Part shown: positions 22,573-34,090 of the stretch, in pieces | Position numbering within the stretch: the first letter of the stretch is position 1 | Layout: every line of letters starts with the position of its first letter | From: Macrothele yani | Lineage: Eukaryota > Arthropoda > Arachnida > Araneae > Macrothelidae | NCBI GenBank assembly: GCA_039090855.1 | Contig: CM076990.1 | Span: forward strand, 199,397,232 to 199,461,231 | DNA: 64,000 bases | Direction of reading: 5' to 3' | Notes under the pieces: generated by a model | The model's input: the letters and a program-made list of their open reading frames with translations, nothing else | The model's database searches: none | Told to the model about the DNA's origin: nothing | Program-made: the position numbers and the translations under genes

Positions 22573-22951
22573 TAATGTGACATAATTCGATTAAATCGCT
22601 TTCCATTTTATGAGTTGTTACTATTTTGAATCAAGAACAGATATAAACGTTAAAATCAATATTTTTATTACAATCAAGATTTTTATTAAAATCATATTTT
22701 TATAGAGAGGTAATAAAATTCAGCACTGTACATTTAAAAATAAAAAAAGAACATTCATTTTATACTTTGACTTTTACAGAATTTTTATTCGTAAATGTTA
22801 TTTGAAAATAACATTTGCGCTATACGATCATAACGTTAAGTGTAACTCACTGTTGTGTTTCTACTTTTTGAAATCACCTTATTTAATTTCATTTTACAGT
22901 GATAAGTATATTACGTGTAAAGCTAGTTCTATTTCTTTTTCTCTTTGGTAG
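22573..22951. other. Intron 2, 3' end: no gene
   Basis: AT-rich DNA with two short atttttattacaatcaagatttttatta-like repeats near 22650-22700. It ends in the pyrimidine-rich acceptor tttctctttggtag. Confidence 0.6.
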
Positions 22952-23241
22952 TGTGCGGCAGATCGGATTCACCACGATCACCTTTCGTCGTGAATGGCAA
23001 TGCTTCTGACATTGGTCAATGGCCATGGCAATCTGCAGTAGCACGCTATTTGCCTGACTACAACCAATGGTTCATCATGTGTGGTGGATCCCTACTTAAT
23101 GAAAGGTGGGTTATAACGGCTGCACATTGTGTTACCTATGCGGCTACAACCCTTCCCATCGATCCGGATAAGTTTCAGGTCTACGTGGGAAAATATCATC
23201 GCTCGGACTCAAAGGATGATGAAAACGTCCAAGTTAAAAAG
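22952..23241 (+). CDS. Factor C-like protease, exon with activation site and catalytic His
   Basis: Acceptor ctctttggtag, donor AAAG/GTAAAC. Two bases (TG) complete the Val codon begun at 11481; 96 codons follow, ending in phase 0. The start CGRSDSPRSPF is, to my memory, the same as in Limulus factor C just before its activation cleavage. Here the scissile bond would be Phe-Val (F/VVNGN), the new N-terminus inserting into the protease fold. GQWPWQ and CGGSLLNERWVITAAHC follow; the last His is the catalytic one and the Cys pair is the conserved His-loop disulfide. The exon ends at VGKYHRSDSKDDENVQVKK. In horseshoe crabs this enzyme activates factor B on LPS sensing; function here is inferred from homology. 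Confidence 0.96.
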
Positions 23242-23444
23242 GTAAACCAAATTTAATCAATCCTTAACGCTGAATGATGGTTTTGTGCAGTTTCACAGTG
23301 CAAATATAAATTGATGCTAATTGCTAAAGGGTGATCGCACACACACACGCGCGCGCACGCACGCAGTTAATAAGTTAACAGAGAAAGCAACAAACCCCAC
23401 GGTTAATGTTTATATCTCCTCTCTACATATACGTATAAAAAATA
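23242..23444. other. Start of the 32-kb intron 3, with CA/CG microsatellite
   Basis: Donor at 23242. A short alternating (CA)n(CG)n run lies at about 23339-23365. Nothing else is seen before the Tc1 at 23445. Confidence 0.7.
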
Positions 23445-24681
23445 CACTATATGGACAAAAGTCACCCGTCACCTAGAAGAGAAACACAACATAGCATTTA
23501 TTGGCATACATTAATATGATGTCAGTCCACCGTTGGCCTTAATGCATGCACTGACCCTTTGAGACATGCTTTCGACAAGGTTTTGGAACACAGCGATAGG
23601 TATGCGCTTCCATTCAGTACATAAAGCTGCCGCTAACTGTTGCTTAGTAGTAGGCCTTGGTTACGAACTTCTTATACGGCGCTTCAATTCATCCCATAGG
23701 TGCTCTATGGGATTAAGATCAGGGCTCTGTGCTGGCCAGTCCATACACAGTACAGAATTATGGTCAAACCACGCCGTAACAGTCTTGCTTTATGGTTCAG
23801 TGCATTATCCTGCTGGTATCAACAAGGCTCGGTTCCATAGTATTGCCACAGAGTTGGTAAGGCATAATTGTCCAAAACATCGAGATACACGTGCTGGTTA
23901 ACAGGTTTGTCCACGATAACCAATGGGCCGGGACCATACCACGAAAAACACCCCAACACGATTACACTGCCAGCTCAAAACATGACCGTAGGAATAGTAC
24001 ACTGATAAATAGCGTTCTCCCGGCTGCTGCTATATACACACACACGGCTATCAGACTGATGGATCGTATATCTGGATTTATCAGTCCATAGGACCCGTTT
24101 TCATTGATCTACGGTCCACGATAAATGTTCTTTACACCATGCTAAACGACGACTAGCATTCCGAGTGAAGATGGCTTATGAGCAGCCGAACGACCATGGT
24201 AACACATGGAATGAAGTTCTTTGAGAATGGTACGTGTACATACCTAGGTTCTAGCATTTTTACTCACCTCTACACTAAAGTCTTGTGCAGTACTCCGTCG
24301 ATTAGCTGTAACGACTCTCCTGAGGCTTCGACGTCCTCTATCACTGATTTTCTTTGGCCAGCCGGTACGTTTTGCTACTTCAGGCACACCATGTGTCTTC
24401 CACTTATTCAGTACATCCAAAACAGTTGATTTTTGTATGTTTAAACGCCTGCCGGTTTCTCTTATGGACAACCCACTAATTTAACACCCAACAATCTTTC
24501 CTTTCTTGAAGTCAGTTCCCTCCCGCTGCGACATTTTCACTCAACCTCACAGGGTGTATGAACGCGGTCAGCCGCAGGCTTGTTTTTGTACCGTTTACAG
24601 CTGTACCGCACATCTTAACAACGCAGTGGATCCATTCATTTGCTTTTGAAGGGGTGTCCGGTGACTTTTGTCAATATAGTG
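23445..24681 (-). mobile_element. Tc1-like element, degenerate
   Basis: TIRs cactatatggacaaaagtcac (left) and gtgacttttgtcaatatagtg (right) are flanked by TA (23443-23444 and 24682-24683), the Tc1/mariner duplication. The minus-strand transposase remnant has an N-terminal HTH (IRETGRRLNIQKSTVLDVLNKW, 24244-24471). The C-terminal catalytic region toward 23550-23830 is readable only as fragments in changing frames. There is no intact ORF. Confidence 0.9.
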
Positions 24682-25313
24682 TACACATATATCCCAAAAA
24701 CGTTTTACACCTCCTTATCTACTGAATCGGGTTCCAAGGTGGTGTGTCCTGCGAGGCACCCCTATTTTTTTATTCGGGGTTAAACGACCATTATGAGATA
24801 CCCTAAGGGCTGTAAGCAGTCACCCGTCCCTAATTTGGAGCAACTGGTTCCAGGGAATGGAAAGATCCAGTGTCCTAGGGCAAAACCACCACTCATACCT
24901 CATTCGGAGCTCGAGCCTGGTCCTGGCTCGTTCAACAAGCTAAATGACAAAGTCTCTAGCAACTCGGACACCGGAAAGGAGTTAGGCACCTTGTGGAAAA
25001 ACCCTATGGAAGCATAAATGAACCTTAAGAGGCCATCAATTATCCGTCGTGCTCGGAGATCAGCAATGGCACCTATCGGATCAACGATAGTGACTCGCTC
25101 CAGGCTCTCCTGCTGCGATGCAGAGTTACACAGAAAATATATTTAGACAATTTCAACATTTGACCACACCGGCATTGGAACGCTGCACCAACAAAGTTTA
25201 TCACACCAGGAGGTTGAGCAAACGCTCGGAGTGATAATCCGAGAGGCAGGTTAGATTTATTTACCCCAACGAGTGCAAAAGCTTTGTGAATATTTTTTGT
25301 TTATACACTGAGT
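24682..25313. other. Intron 3: no gene besides an old SINE
   Basis: Apart from the decayed SINE listed separately, the sequence shows no open frame, TIR or repeat that I recognise. Confidence 0.5.
24765..24965 (-). mobile_element. tRNA-derived SINE, inverted, highly diverged
   Basis: TTAAACGACCATTATGAG, GGCTGTAAGCAGTCACCCGTCCCTAATTT and CTGGTTCCAGGGAATGG match the family body. The tRNA part is much mutated, with a weak B-box remnant (GAGCTCGAGCCTGG). Confidence 0.8.
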
Positions 25314-25315
25314 GG

Positions 25316-26490
25316 CCACTTTATTATGACCACCTGACAGTTTTAAGCAAATGAGACTAGTATAAAAAGGGAAAGCTTAGTGCTTGCGACAGTAGTAGAA
25401 GTGATTTTTGGGTGACGAGATGGGTAAAAAATGCGATTTGACTGACTTTCAGCTTGAGGTGATTGTAGGAGCTCAGAGCCATGGAGCGAGTATCACCGAA
25501 ACCGCCGCATTCGTGAAATGTTCCAGTGCAGCTGTTGTTAAAATGTTTAAAGACTGGCTGTTAGCCAAAAACTGGATCTCTACGTGCAACGTGTGGTGGT
25601 TATCGACTAGTGACTGCTCGGGAGGAACGGAGTGTGTCCAGACTGGTAACAGACAACAGAAGGGCAACAGTGCAGCAAATTACAGACCATCTTAATCAAG
25701 GATCCCCTCAAATGATCTCTGCACGCACTGTTTGCCGTACATTGCATCGGATGGAATATGGCAGCCGAAGGCCTGTTCGAACACCTTTGCTGTCTGCAGT
25801 TAACAAGAGAAAATGTCTTCAGTTCGCACAGTAGCACAAGGATTGGACAGTCGATAATTGGAAACAAATTATACGGTCCGATGAATCACGTTTTCAGTTG
25901 TACCATGCCGATGACCGAGTGAGAATTTGGCGGAAACAGCACGAAAGCATGGACCCCAAATGCATTGCTACAACCCTTCAAGCTGGTGGAGGCAACGTTA
26001 TGGTTTGGGGAATGTTTTCCTGACATGTTTTGGGCGCTCTAATTCATGTTGATCAACGTCAAACTGGCACACTATATCTAAACATCGTTGCGGACCAAGT
26101 GCATCCTGTCATGTGGATGGTTTATCCCAATGGCGATGGCTACTTTGAACAAGATAATGCGTCCTGCCATAGCGCTCGTGTTGTACAGGATTGGTTTCAG
26201 GAACATGCCGGTGAGTTTACTTTGCTTAGGTGACCCCCACAATCTCCAGATCTCAACCCCATTGAGAATTTGTGGTATGAAGTTGAACGAGCCATCAGAC
26301 AGCTGGATCCACAACCCTGCAATCTCACACTCCTGGAAAGTGCTATTCATCAAGCATGGTCTCAGATTCCACAAACCACCTATCAACATCTCGTGGAGTC
26401 CATGCCACGAAGAATCGACGCAGTATTAAAGGCAAAAGGTGGCCCAAAGAAGTACTGAGGGGGTGGTCATAATAAAGTGGCCAGTCAGTG
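25316..26490 (+). mobile_element. Tc1-like element with DD36E transposase, few lesions
   Basis: TIRs cactgagtggccactttattatgaccacc and its inverse (ggtggtcataataaagtggccagtcagtg) are close to perfect, about 30 bp, with TA on both sides (25314-25315 and 26491-26492). A TATAAAAAG-like box lies at about 25361. The short, near-perfect ends and modest number of coding lesions suggest a fairly recent copy. Confidence 0.93.
25420..26458 (+). pseudogene. Tc1-like transposase, lightly damaged
   Basis: Starts MGKKCDLTDFQLEVIVGAQSHG (25420), the first HTH. A frame change occurs near 25570-25610. The rest is one frame (RSVSRLVTDNRRATVQQITDHL ... RTLHRMEYGSRRP) with stops at about 25834, 26022 and 26232; the last, TGA, replaces the usual Trp before [12 protein letters not shown]. 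Catalytic Asp (RSDESRFQLY), Asp (EQDNASCHSA) and Glu (NPIEN) are all present; I count 36 residues between the last two. It ends LVESMPRRIDAVLKAKGGPKKY. Confidence 0.92.
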
Positions 26491-26865
26491 TATAGGACAT
26501 AAGTGTCTCAGAAAAGTGAGTCTTGCAAAATCCCAGTGGTGGATTGCTGCGTGATGACGTCATCAATATGGCTGCCGGCTATTACGTAATTGCCACATTT
26601 AAATATGTATAACTTCTCACCCATTTATGTCACAGAGATGAATTTTTTTCTGAAATGTTTCAAATTTAATGACAAGTATTTTTTGTAACTAAACATTTTT
26701 GTTTGCTCCATGAGTTGAGATAATTGCATTTGAACGTGTAAAATCAGTGTTCACATTGGCTATGTGCGACATTTAACCATGATTTACTCAAAAACTATAC
26801 GAATATCGAGAAAAATACCCCAGAACAAAAAAGTGCCGTTTTTAATGAGGATTCCGAAAATGTAT
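26491..26865. other. Intron 3: possible outer flank of the next transposon
   Basis: No gene. The block at about 26575-26700 (cttctcacccatttatg ... atttaatgacaag) recurs in direct orientation at about 26955-27080, on the other side of the neighbouring TIR-like sequence. It may be subterminal DNA of that element. Confidence 0.4.
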
Positions 26866-28362
26866 AAAAATATGGGGTTTACCCCAACGCTTAGAGAATT
26901 GTGAGTGATAACTTGTTATAAGTCCACTTTCTCATCAATACGTCTCCCGCGCTCTTATGTAGTTGCCCCGTTTAAATATTCAAATCTTCTCACCCATTTA
27001 TGCTACAGAGATTTTTTTAACGAAATATTTCAGATTTAATGACAAATGCTTTCTGTAATTACAGATTTTTGTCTGTTTTGTTTCAAGTTAGCGTATCTGT
27101 AGTTGAAATTCAAAATGACTGTTGAGGAAAAGTCTTGTGTCATCCACACAGGAAATATTGAAGGACTCATCTTCGGATTAACTGATCCCACATGGAAGAA
27201 GATATTAGATGCATCTTCTGCAAAATTAAGAACTTATAAAGACTCCAAGTACAACAATATTTGTAAATTCCACCCAAAAGAGTTTGATTTAAACAAACCT
27301 GGCTATCACTGAGCTTGCTACAAAAATTTCATCGCCGTCCAGAAGACAGGAGTTACTGAAACTCCCCAAGCAAGAACTTCAGGATACCCTTTGCGACCAA
27401 ACGATCTAGCTGACGTTTCTGTGAAAATAGCAACAAACACAGGTGTTGCTGAAAAATATTGTTTGTGGAATTAAAAGGGAAAACTGTTAAAGGGAAAGTT
27501 GAAGCACTGGGCAAATGTCAAACCAAGGACTCCTAGAAGAGTACCAAAGATGCAGCAAAATTTCTTCAAGATCCGAATTTATTGTTAAAACTTGGTGACG
27601 AAAATTTCATATAGTAAAGGAGGCATGGTACCACCACTCATGCCGCAAACAGTACCTTAAGACTTTATCGTCTCGAGAGACAGAGAATAAAAGAGAAACA
27701 ACCACTGAAACATCTAGAAAAATTTATCAAGTAAAACACGACAGAGCATTTAGTAAAATAGTAGACTATGTCAATGAATACATAATTATATCAAATAAGG
27801 TCCAAAAATTGACTTCGGTTCATTTCCGACATTGTATTTACCTTTCTGAAGAGGAATTGAGGGTCCTATGTCTTCAACTCAAAAGTTAGTCAACAAACTG
27901 ATCAGTCACTTTAGTTCTGCCTTAAAAACAATAAAATCGAGCAACAAACAGGGAGTAATACTATATTCGAACCGTATTTCATCAATTGAAGCTTAAGCAA
28001 TAGCCAATAGTTATGCATCTCAAATTGAGGCACAGATTGAAGAAGTGGCTTTATACAGTATTTGCACAGGCAGATTTTTAAACATTCAGTTTATCTGAAA
28101 TTTGATCAGTTTCTTAATGTTCGCGATATTATTTCAGGAGAAAAAGAAATCCCGACCCTTCTTGAAGTATTTTTAAAACTTTATACAGTGGCACTTCAGA
28201 AGGTGCAATATTTGTTGCAAGCAACGGCAGATTGAAACCAAGAAAACATCTTCTGTTGAGTTTAGGCATGAAAAGTATGACAGGAAACAGAAAGGTACTG
28301 GAAATTCTCAACCACTTGGGTCACTGTATTGGTTACCACACCATTGAGGAGCTTGAGACATA

Positions 28363-29788
28363 CACTGACGGAAAAAAATCCCAACACCACGAAAAAATAG
28401 TTGTAGAGGAATGAAATGGCGGCAATACATTTGTATAGGTAACATATTTAATCGATTAAGGTTTCAAGACCACAGCTTAATGTAAACGCGAGAAGAGCCA
28501 TTTTAAATGTGAAATGCTGGTACATTAATGACCGGTGCAACCGCCAGAATGTTGAATGCAAGCATGCAAACGTTCATGCATTGTGTCGTACAGGTGCTGG
28601 ATGTCAGTTTGTGGGATGGAGTTCCATGCCTGTTGCACTTGGTCGGTCAATATAGGGACGGTTAATGCTGGATGGGGGTGACGCTGGAGTTGTCGTCCAA
28701 TGATGTCCCATACGTGCTCGATTGGTGAAAGATCTGGTGATCTAGCAGGCCAAGGCAACATGTCGACACTCTGTAGACCATGTTGGGTTACAACAGCGGT
28801 ATGCGGGCGAGCGTTATCCTGTTGGAAAACACCCCCTGGAATGCTGTTCATGAATGGCAGCACAACAGGTTGAATCACCAGACCGACGTACAACTGTGCC
28901 GTCAGGGTGCGTGGGATAACCACGAGAGTTCTTCTGCTGTCATACGAAATTGCTCCCCAGACCATAACTCCAGGTGTAGGTCCAGTGTGCCTCGGCCGCA
29001 GACAGGTTGGTTGCAGGCGCTCACCTAGCCTCCTTCTAACCAACACACGGCCATCACTGGCACCCAGGCAGAACCGGCTTTCATCAGAAAACACAACAGA
29101 TCTCCACTCCGTCCTCCAATGAGCTCTAGCTTGACACCACTGTCGTCGCAAACGGCAGCGGTTTGGAATAAGTGGAATGCACGCTACAGGGCGTCCGGCT
29201 CGGAACTGTCCTTCAAGTAACTGATTTGTAACAGTTCGTTGTGTCACTGTGGTGGCAACTGCAGCTCGAATTGCTGCCACAGACGCGGTACGATGCGCCA
29301 CGGCCATACGCCGTACACTGCGGTCTTCCCTCTCAGTAGTGCCACGTGGCCGGCCGGAACCCGGTCTTCTTGAGGCAGTACCTTCCCTTGACCACCGCTG
29401 CCAACAATCATGCACAGTGGCTACATTCCTGCCAAGTCGTTCTGCAATATTGCGGAAAGAAAATCCGCCTTCTCGTTGCCCTATTACACGACCTCGTTCA
29501 AACTCCGTGAGCTGTTGATAATGGCTTCTTCGTCTTCTTAAAGGCATTCTTGACTAACATCAACACCCTACGTCGAATCTCAACGATAACTAACGCTCAC
29601 GAACGTTACAGCGCGTATTTACAGCAAACCTGCTTTGCATGTTCTGAGGGGCGCTACTAGCGCCACACGCGTGCGCCGAGCGCGAAATTTGCATAGACGT
29701 CATCTTACAGATGTACTCTCACCGCCTACCAACTGTCGTTTATCTAACACAACCCCTTCTTGGTGTTGAAATTTTTTTTCCGTCAGTG
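28363..29788 (-). mobile_element. Tc1-like element with intact transposase, 1426 bp
   Basis: TIRs of about 30 bp begin CACTGACGGAAAAAAA at both ends and share CAACACCA. They are flanked by TA at 28361-28362 and 29789-29790. It is inserted in the coding region of the 26.9-32.5 kb transposon, so it is younger. It is the only element in the window with an undamaged transposase gene, hence the best candidate for recent activity. Confidence 0.96.
28525..29547 (-). CDS. Intact Tc1-like transposase, 340 aa
   Basis: An uninterrupted 340-codon ORF starting MPLRRRRSHYQQLTEFERGR. Residues ~12-60 form the first HTH (GFSFRNIAERLGRNVATVHDCWQRW), followed by the GRPRGTTEREDR linker (GRPR box) and a second HTH (~75-110). 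The catalytic core has VVFSDESRFCLG (first Asp), GVFQQDNARPHTAV (second Asp) and SPDLSPIEHVWD (Glu). By my count 32 residues separate the second Asp and Glu, shorter than the DD34E of Tc1. The enzyme would bind its TIRs, cut and paste the element into TA sites, and needs nuclear import; a basic N-terminus is visible. Very similar proteins are, as I recall, annotated in spiders. The start is the first Met of the open frame and matches the family. Confidence 0.96.
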   Translation of the reverse strand: MPLRRRRSHYQQLTEFERGRVIGQREGGFSFRNIAERLGRNVATVHDCWQRWSREGTASRRPGSGRPRGTTEREDRSVRRMAVAHRTASVAAIRAAVATTVTQRTVTNQLLEGQFRAGRPVACIPLIPNRCRLRRQWCQARAHWRTEWRSVVFSDESRFCLGASDGRVLVRRRLGERLQPTCLRPRHTGPTPGVMVWGAISYDSRRTLVVIPRTLTAQLYVGLVIQPVVLPFMNSIPGGVFQQDNARPHTAVVTQHGLQSVDMLPWPARSPDLSPIEHVWDIIGRQLQRHPHPALTVPILTDQVQQAWNSIPQTDIQHLYDTMHERLHACIQHSGGCTGH

Positions 29789-32467
29789 TATTTAGCTATG
29801 TCTCTAATGAAGCAAGCAAGAGTCACACCAGATAGCGTATGTAGAAGACCAAGGCTTTTCACTTGGGTAGCCTGGGACAACTTCGACTCCAACTTGGAAA
29901 CATTGTCAGGAAAAGAGGAAAAGGGAGCTTACATAACACGCTCAGCATTTGCTACCAAAACTTGGAAACTGAACAGCCTGGGAATCAAACTATGGAAGCA
30001 GAAAGTGAGATAAAATTTGCCGATAGCTGGGAAGAATCCGGTATTCTCATAGATAATTCCACAGGATCTTGTAAGTCACTTAGAAAGCTGAGATTACTTC
30101 AGACAGATTCAAAGGATCTTGAGCCACATCCAAAGAAACCAAAATTAGTCAAGCCATTGTGTTCTTTGGTGAGTAATTGTCCTGTTACAAAACATTTCAA
30201 AGACTCCATGCTGACAGATTTTATTGGATGGTTTTTGTAAAATGAGCTGAAACAATAACAATGTGGGCTGGGTGGAATCCCAAAGTTGTAGAAGATACAT
30301 CTGTGAAACAGAAGATTAGTTACATGAGAAATATCACTTTGCCCCCTACACAGAATGATGTGGTGCTGGAAACTATGAAGGTATCACAGTAAGTAGCTGC
30401 TGAGTGGGGAGAATCTTCAATTTTGGTTCATTATCGTCTTGCTCTGGCTAAACCTGCAATCATGATCCAAAATCAAGAAAGCCCTCGCTTTGATAATCTC
30501 TTCATTGCTTTGGATCATTCCACATAGTTAGCCTACTTTAAAGCTTTTGGATACTGTTTCGATAGTTCAGGGATTGAACATATTCTTCCAGAGAGCGAAG
30601 TTCTAGCATCTAGTCCAATACATGGATTTCTCGAAGGAAAGGATTTCAGCAGATGTAAGCTAGTACACATCTTACTTTCTCTGTCTCTCGAAAGCTGCCT
30701 TTTCCAGAAGTTTATGGAACAACTACAAAACAGTACAATATTAGAAGAACTTCAACATCAGGTGAAGAAACTGAATGATGATCTTTCTCAAGATACGTCG
30801 GACAAGTTTATTGAGAGCTCAAATATAAAGCAAGTGTATGATGAGTTCAACGAATTCAAATCAAACACAAGAACAGGATTTCATGTGAAAACAGCTCCGT
30901 TCTATTAACAGTACATTGATCTCGTTAGCATCTACAAATTCTTAAGCAGAGCCTATAGGACAAGTAACTTTGAAATGTATACGGATGCCCTACAGAAAAT
31001 GATTCCAGCTTTTTTCTCAGGCATGTGACTGAACTATGCGTGATGGATGACTGTGTACCTTCTAAAACTTCTGAACCTACGAACCGAATGCCCTGAAGTC
31101 ATATATGCACAAACGCAAGGTGATCTAGGAATAAAGCGCTCTAGTAACTCATTCTCTAGGGTACCAGTTGATATGGCACTAGAGCTGACTGTAAATGCTG
31201 ACGCTTTTTCAAGGTTCAGAGGCATCACGGTATTTTCAAACTCAGAATCTGCTAGGGTTCAGTGGATGATCACAAGGTTATTGAAAAGTGATATAGTGAG
31301 CATCTTACTTGAAAGCAGTGGGATTGCAAAAGCTCCAGATACGAAGCATGATTTGCAAAAAGGATGCATTAAAAAAAATCCCAGAGATGTTGAAAAAAAT
31401 TATTTCAGCCTTAAATGATTTTCTAAACCCATTTCAAGACTTGGATCCTCAGGCACCTCTGAGGAACATTTCAACTGGACAGAGAACCAATGAGAAGGTC
31501 ACACTGGATCTTCTTTCATTTTCTTCTAAAGGGAAAGAAGTTGCTGAAAAGTTCAAAAAAATGTATTTGCTGGACCTAAAGAATGTTGAAAACACTATAC
31601 CCCGAAATTTGGTAGCTAACTGTGCATCTTCTGTGGCACCAAGTCACCTGAAACAGAACAAAAGAAACTAGAGGTTGCTAAATGCACTTTAGGTGCTTTC
31701 TGTCCAAAATGTGATGTAAAAAAAGTCATGGATTATCCTCTAACATCCGTGCTCTCTTGTCAAGTAAGATAGAGTCTATTTATGAAGAAAACAACACCTA
31801 AGATCCGGTCTAAGACATTCTCCAAAGTTAAAAGGATTTATCCCACAATGTTGCCACCATCTAAACCTACTCTGATCCAAAATATTAAAAGAAGCAATTC
31901 AGTGGCATGGCTGTGGAAACGAGCCCATTGCAGAAAACCTGACAACGGGCTGGATCCTACTAAACACTGATGGTACTTGGAAATTGGCAGGTACCACATA
32001 AAATGGTACGATGGTCCAACAATCCCAGAAAACCTTGAAAGCCCCACAGAAGAGGACAGTGAAGAAGAAGACGAGGAAAGTGATTTTAACAGTGATGATA
32101 GCAGTTCCAATGAAAGTGAAGAGGACATCCAATGAAATTTATTTGTTAACCCTTCTCACAGAACATTATGTTTTGCAAATTGTACATTTTTGCTGACGAT
32201 TTTAAAAACATTTGTGAAAAGTCGTTCAACAGAATAAAAAATGTCTTTTTTAATATTTCATCATACCCGTCCTGCTTGAATTTTTTAAAAATTACGGTTA
32301 TACGTGTTCATGATATGTGCATCTGATCGAGAGATATTTAGGGCGAATACTTTTGAAATGAAAGCCCTGTGTGAAAAACTGTCAAATCATACAATCTTGA
32401 GAAAGTGGACGTATAACAAGATATCACTCATAATTCTCTAAGCGTTGGAGTATACCTCATGTGTTTT

Positions 32468-32728
32468 GCCACACAGCTCCAATATTCTATCTTTAAACGT
32501 ATAGGTTTGGCTGGTGCTCTGGAAGAGCCTTCAACTTTAGAACCCAGCAATCGTAACGTCAAGTGCTGTTTGTGTTAACATAGGCCATTAACATTTCTTC
32601 CACTTCCCAGCTCCACTTTTAATAAGTTGAGAAAAAACAATTTATAATTTGGCATTTCACTATTTCGGACTGGATGCTCTCCCATTTAGTCCGAATAGTA
32701 AAGTTTTACGCTCTCTCTCTCTCTCTGT
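32468..32728. other. Intron 3: no gene, CT microsatellite
   Basis: Unassigned DNA right of the 5.6-kb transposon, ending in a (CT)n run at about 32711-32726 that abuts the next Tc1. Confidence 0.5.
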
Positions 32729-32836
32729 ATACACACCGAGTGATCACTGAATTATGACCACCCCAATCAAAAGTGGATTCGGCCCGTTGACTACGTGATT
32801 TCCGAAAGAGCACGATAAGTCGACCGACGTAGCATA

Positions 32837-34053
32837 CACTGAAGTGCCAGAAAAACTGGTACAGACGAGCTTATGAAAAATACATAGCAACGTCACCTAT
32901 GCGCTTACTCGGTTTCGTCCGCCAGTGCGTATATAAAGCGATAGACATCCTTGCCAGCTGTCAGAGCTGTTTTCGGCATGAGAATGACAAGTAATAACGA
33001 TTTAAGCGATTTTCAACGCGGTGTCATAGTTTGCGCTGGTGAGATAGGCCATAGTATTTCGGAGGTATAAACGAAGTTCGGATTTTCACGGACGTCCATT
33101 GCAAGGGTGTACCGTGACTACAAGAATTCTGGCAAAACCTCCAACCTACGATAAAAGTGCGGCCGTTAAACATTGGGTGAACGTGACCATCGTCAGCTGT
33201 CAAGAACCGTTTCACGCGATAGACGTGCAACACTCTCGCAGGTATCATCGGAATTCAATGCTGGAGCCTCAACAAGCATCAGCGTCCGGACTGTGCAACG
33301 TACCCTTCATGATATGGGCTTTGGGAGCCGACGCCCAACTCGACTCCCCTTGATGAGTGCACGACACAGAGCTACGCGTCTTGCTTGGACACGGCAACAC
33401 CGCCACTGGGTACTTGATGACAGGAAACAAGTAGCCTGGTCTGACAAGTCGCGTTTCCAACTGTATCGGTCAGATGGAATGATTCGTGTGTGGCGCAAAC
33501 CCCATGAAGCTATGGTTCCCGCATGTCAACAGGGAACTGTACCAGCTGGTGGGGGGTCCGTAATTGTATGGGGTGTGTTTAGCTGGACTTCACTGGGTCC
33601 CCTGGTACGTCTACAAACGTCTGTGACCGGCCAGCGCTATGTGCGCATCCTTTCTGACGAGGTACACCCGTTCATGTCCGCATTCATGCTGATGGGTTGG
33701 GCCTGTTCCAATAAGACAATGCACCTCCACACGAGTGTCGGAACGCCACATTATGGTTAGAGGAGCATTCATCTGAGTTTAGGGTGTTGCCATTTCCACC
33801 CAAGTCCCCAGATCTGAACGTGATAGAACACATTTGGGAGGCCATGCAACGCGCTATCGAACACAGGAATCCGAGACCTCGGAATACACCACCAGAATTG
33901 TGGAGCGCTCTGCAGGAAGTATGGTGTGCATTGCCTACAGCATATTTCCAGAAGCTAGTGGAGTCCATGCCCCGTCGTATTTCTGCAGTCTTGCGCTCCC
34001 GTGGGGGACCTACCAAGTATTAGACTGGTGTACCAGTTTTTCTGGCACGTCTG
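32837..34053 (+). mobile_element. Tc1-like element, family A copy 2, nested
   Basis: TIRs cactgaagtgccagaaaaactggtaca and (inverted) tgtaccagtttttctggcacgtctg. TA at 32835-32836 and 34054-34055. It closely resembles copy 1 at 13462-14693 over its full length, including the leader with tatataaagcg. It is inserted in the family B Tc1. Confidence 0.94.
32978..34023 (+). pseudogene. Tc1-like transposase, family A copy 2
   Basis: N-terminal HTH (MRMTSNNDLSDFQRGVIVCA, 32978 on) breaks near 33067 at a TAA. The longest open part (33173-33760) runs from the linker through the first Asp (AWSDKSRFQLY; the residue after Asp is Lys instead of Glu) and VIVWGVFSW. Deletions near 33690-33710 damage the second-Asp block. 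33784-34023 holds PPKSPDLNVIEHIWEAMQ with the catalytic Glu and ends LRSRGGPTKY. Not functional. Confidence 0.92.
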
Positions 34054-34090
34054 TATATATAAGGTGTGAGTGGAGCAATTGGTAGTAAAA

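Larger units (their letters stand above)
27106..32135 (+). pseudogene. Long ORF of an unrecognised transposon, broken
   Basis: One gene can be followed through many frame shifts and stops. The N-terminus at 27106-27330 has Cys/His pairs (CVIHTGN, NICKFHPKEFDLNKPGYH, ACYKNF) that look zinc-binding. The middle part, just before and after the nested Tc1, reads LGHCIGYHTIEELETYT and AMSLMKQARVTPDSVCRRP, then TWVAWDNFDSNLETLSGKE (~29870-29925). Later blocks are at 30714-30908, 31047-31420 and 31430-31670. The C-terminus (31955-32135) has YLEIGRYHIKWYDGP and ends in an acidic Glu/Asp/Ser tail. I remember similar AWDNxDxxxETLSG proteins, unnamed, from arthropods and cnidarians. Biochemical function unknown; presumably the element's transposase or replication protein. 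Confidence 0.6.
26866..32467 (+). mobile_element. Unclassified TIR transposon, about 5.6 kb including a nested Tc1
   Basis: An inverted pair of about 65 bp encloses the region: ccccaacgcttagagaattgtgagtgataac...agtccactttctca at 26879-26935, and its complement at 32398-32464. Between them one broken long coding region runs on the + strand. Removing the Tc1-like insertion (28363-29788 with one TA) leaves about 4.2 kb. A direct repeat of the subterminal block lies partly outside the left repeat, so the true outer ends may be farther out. No TSD found; superfamily unassigned. Confidence 0.6.
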
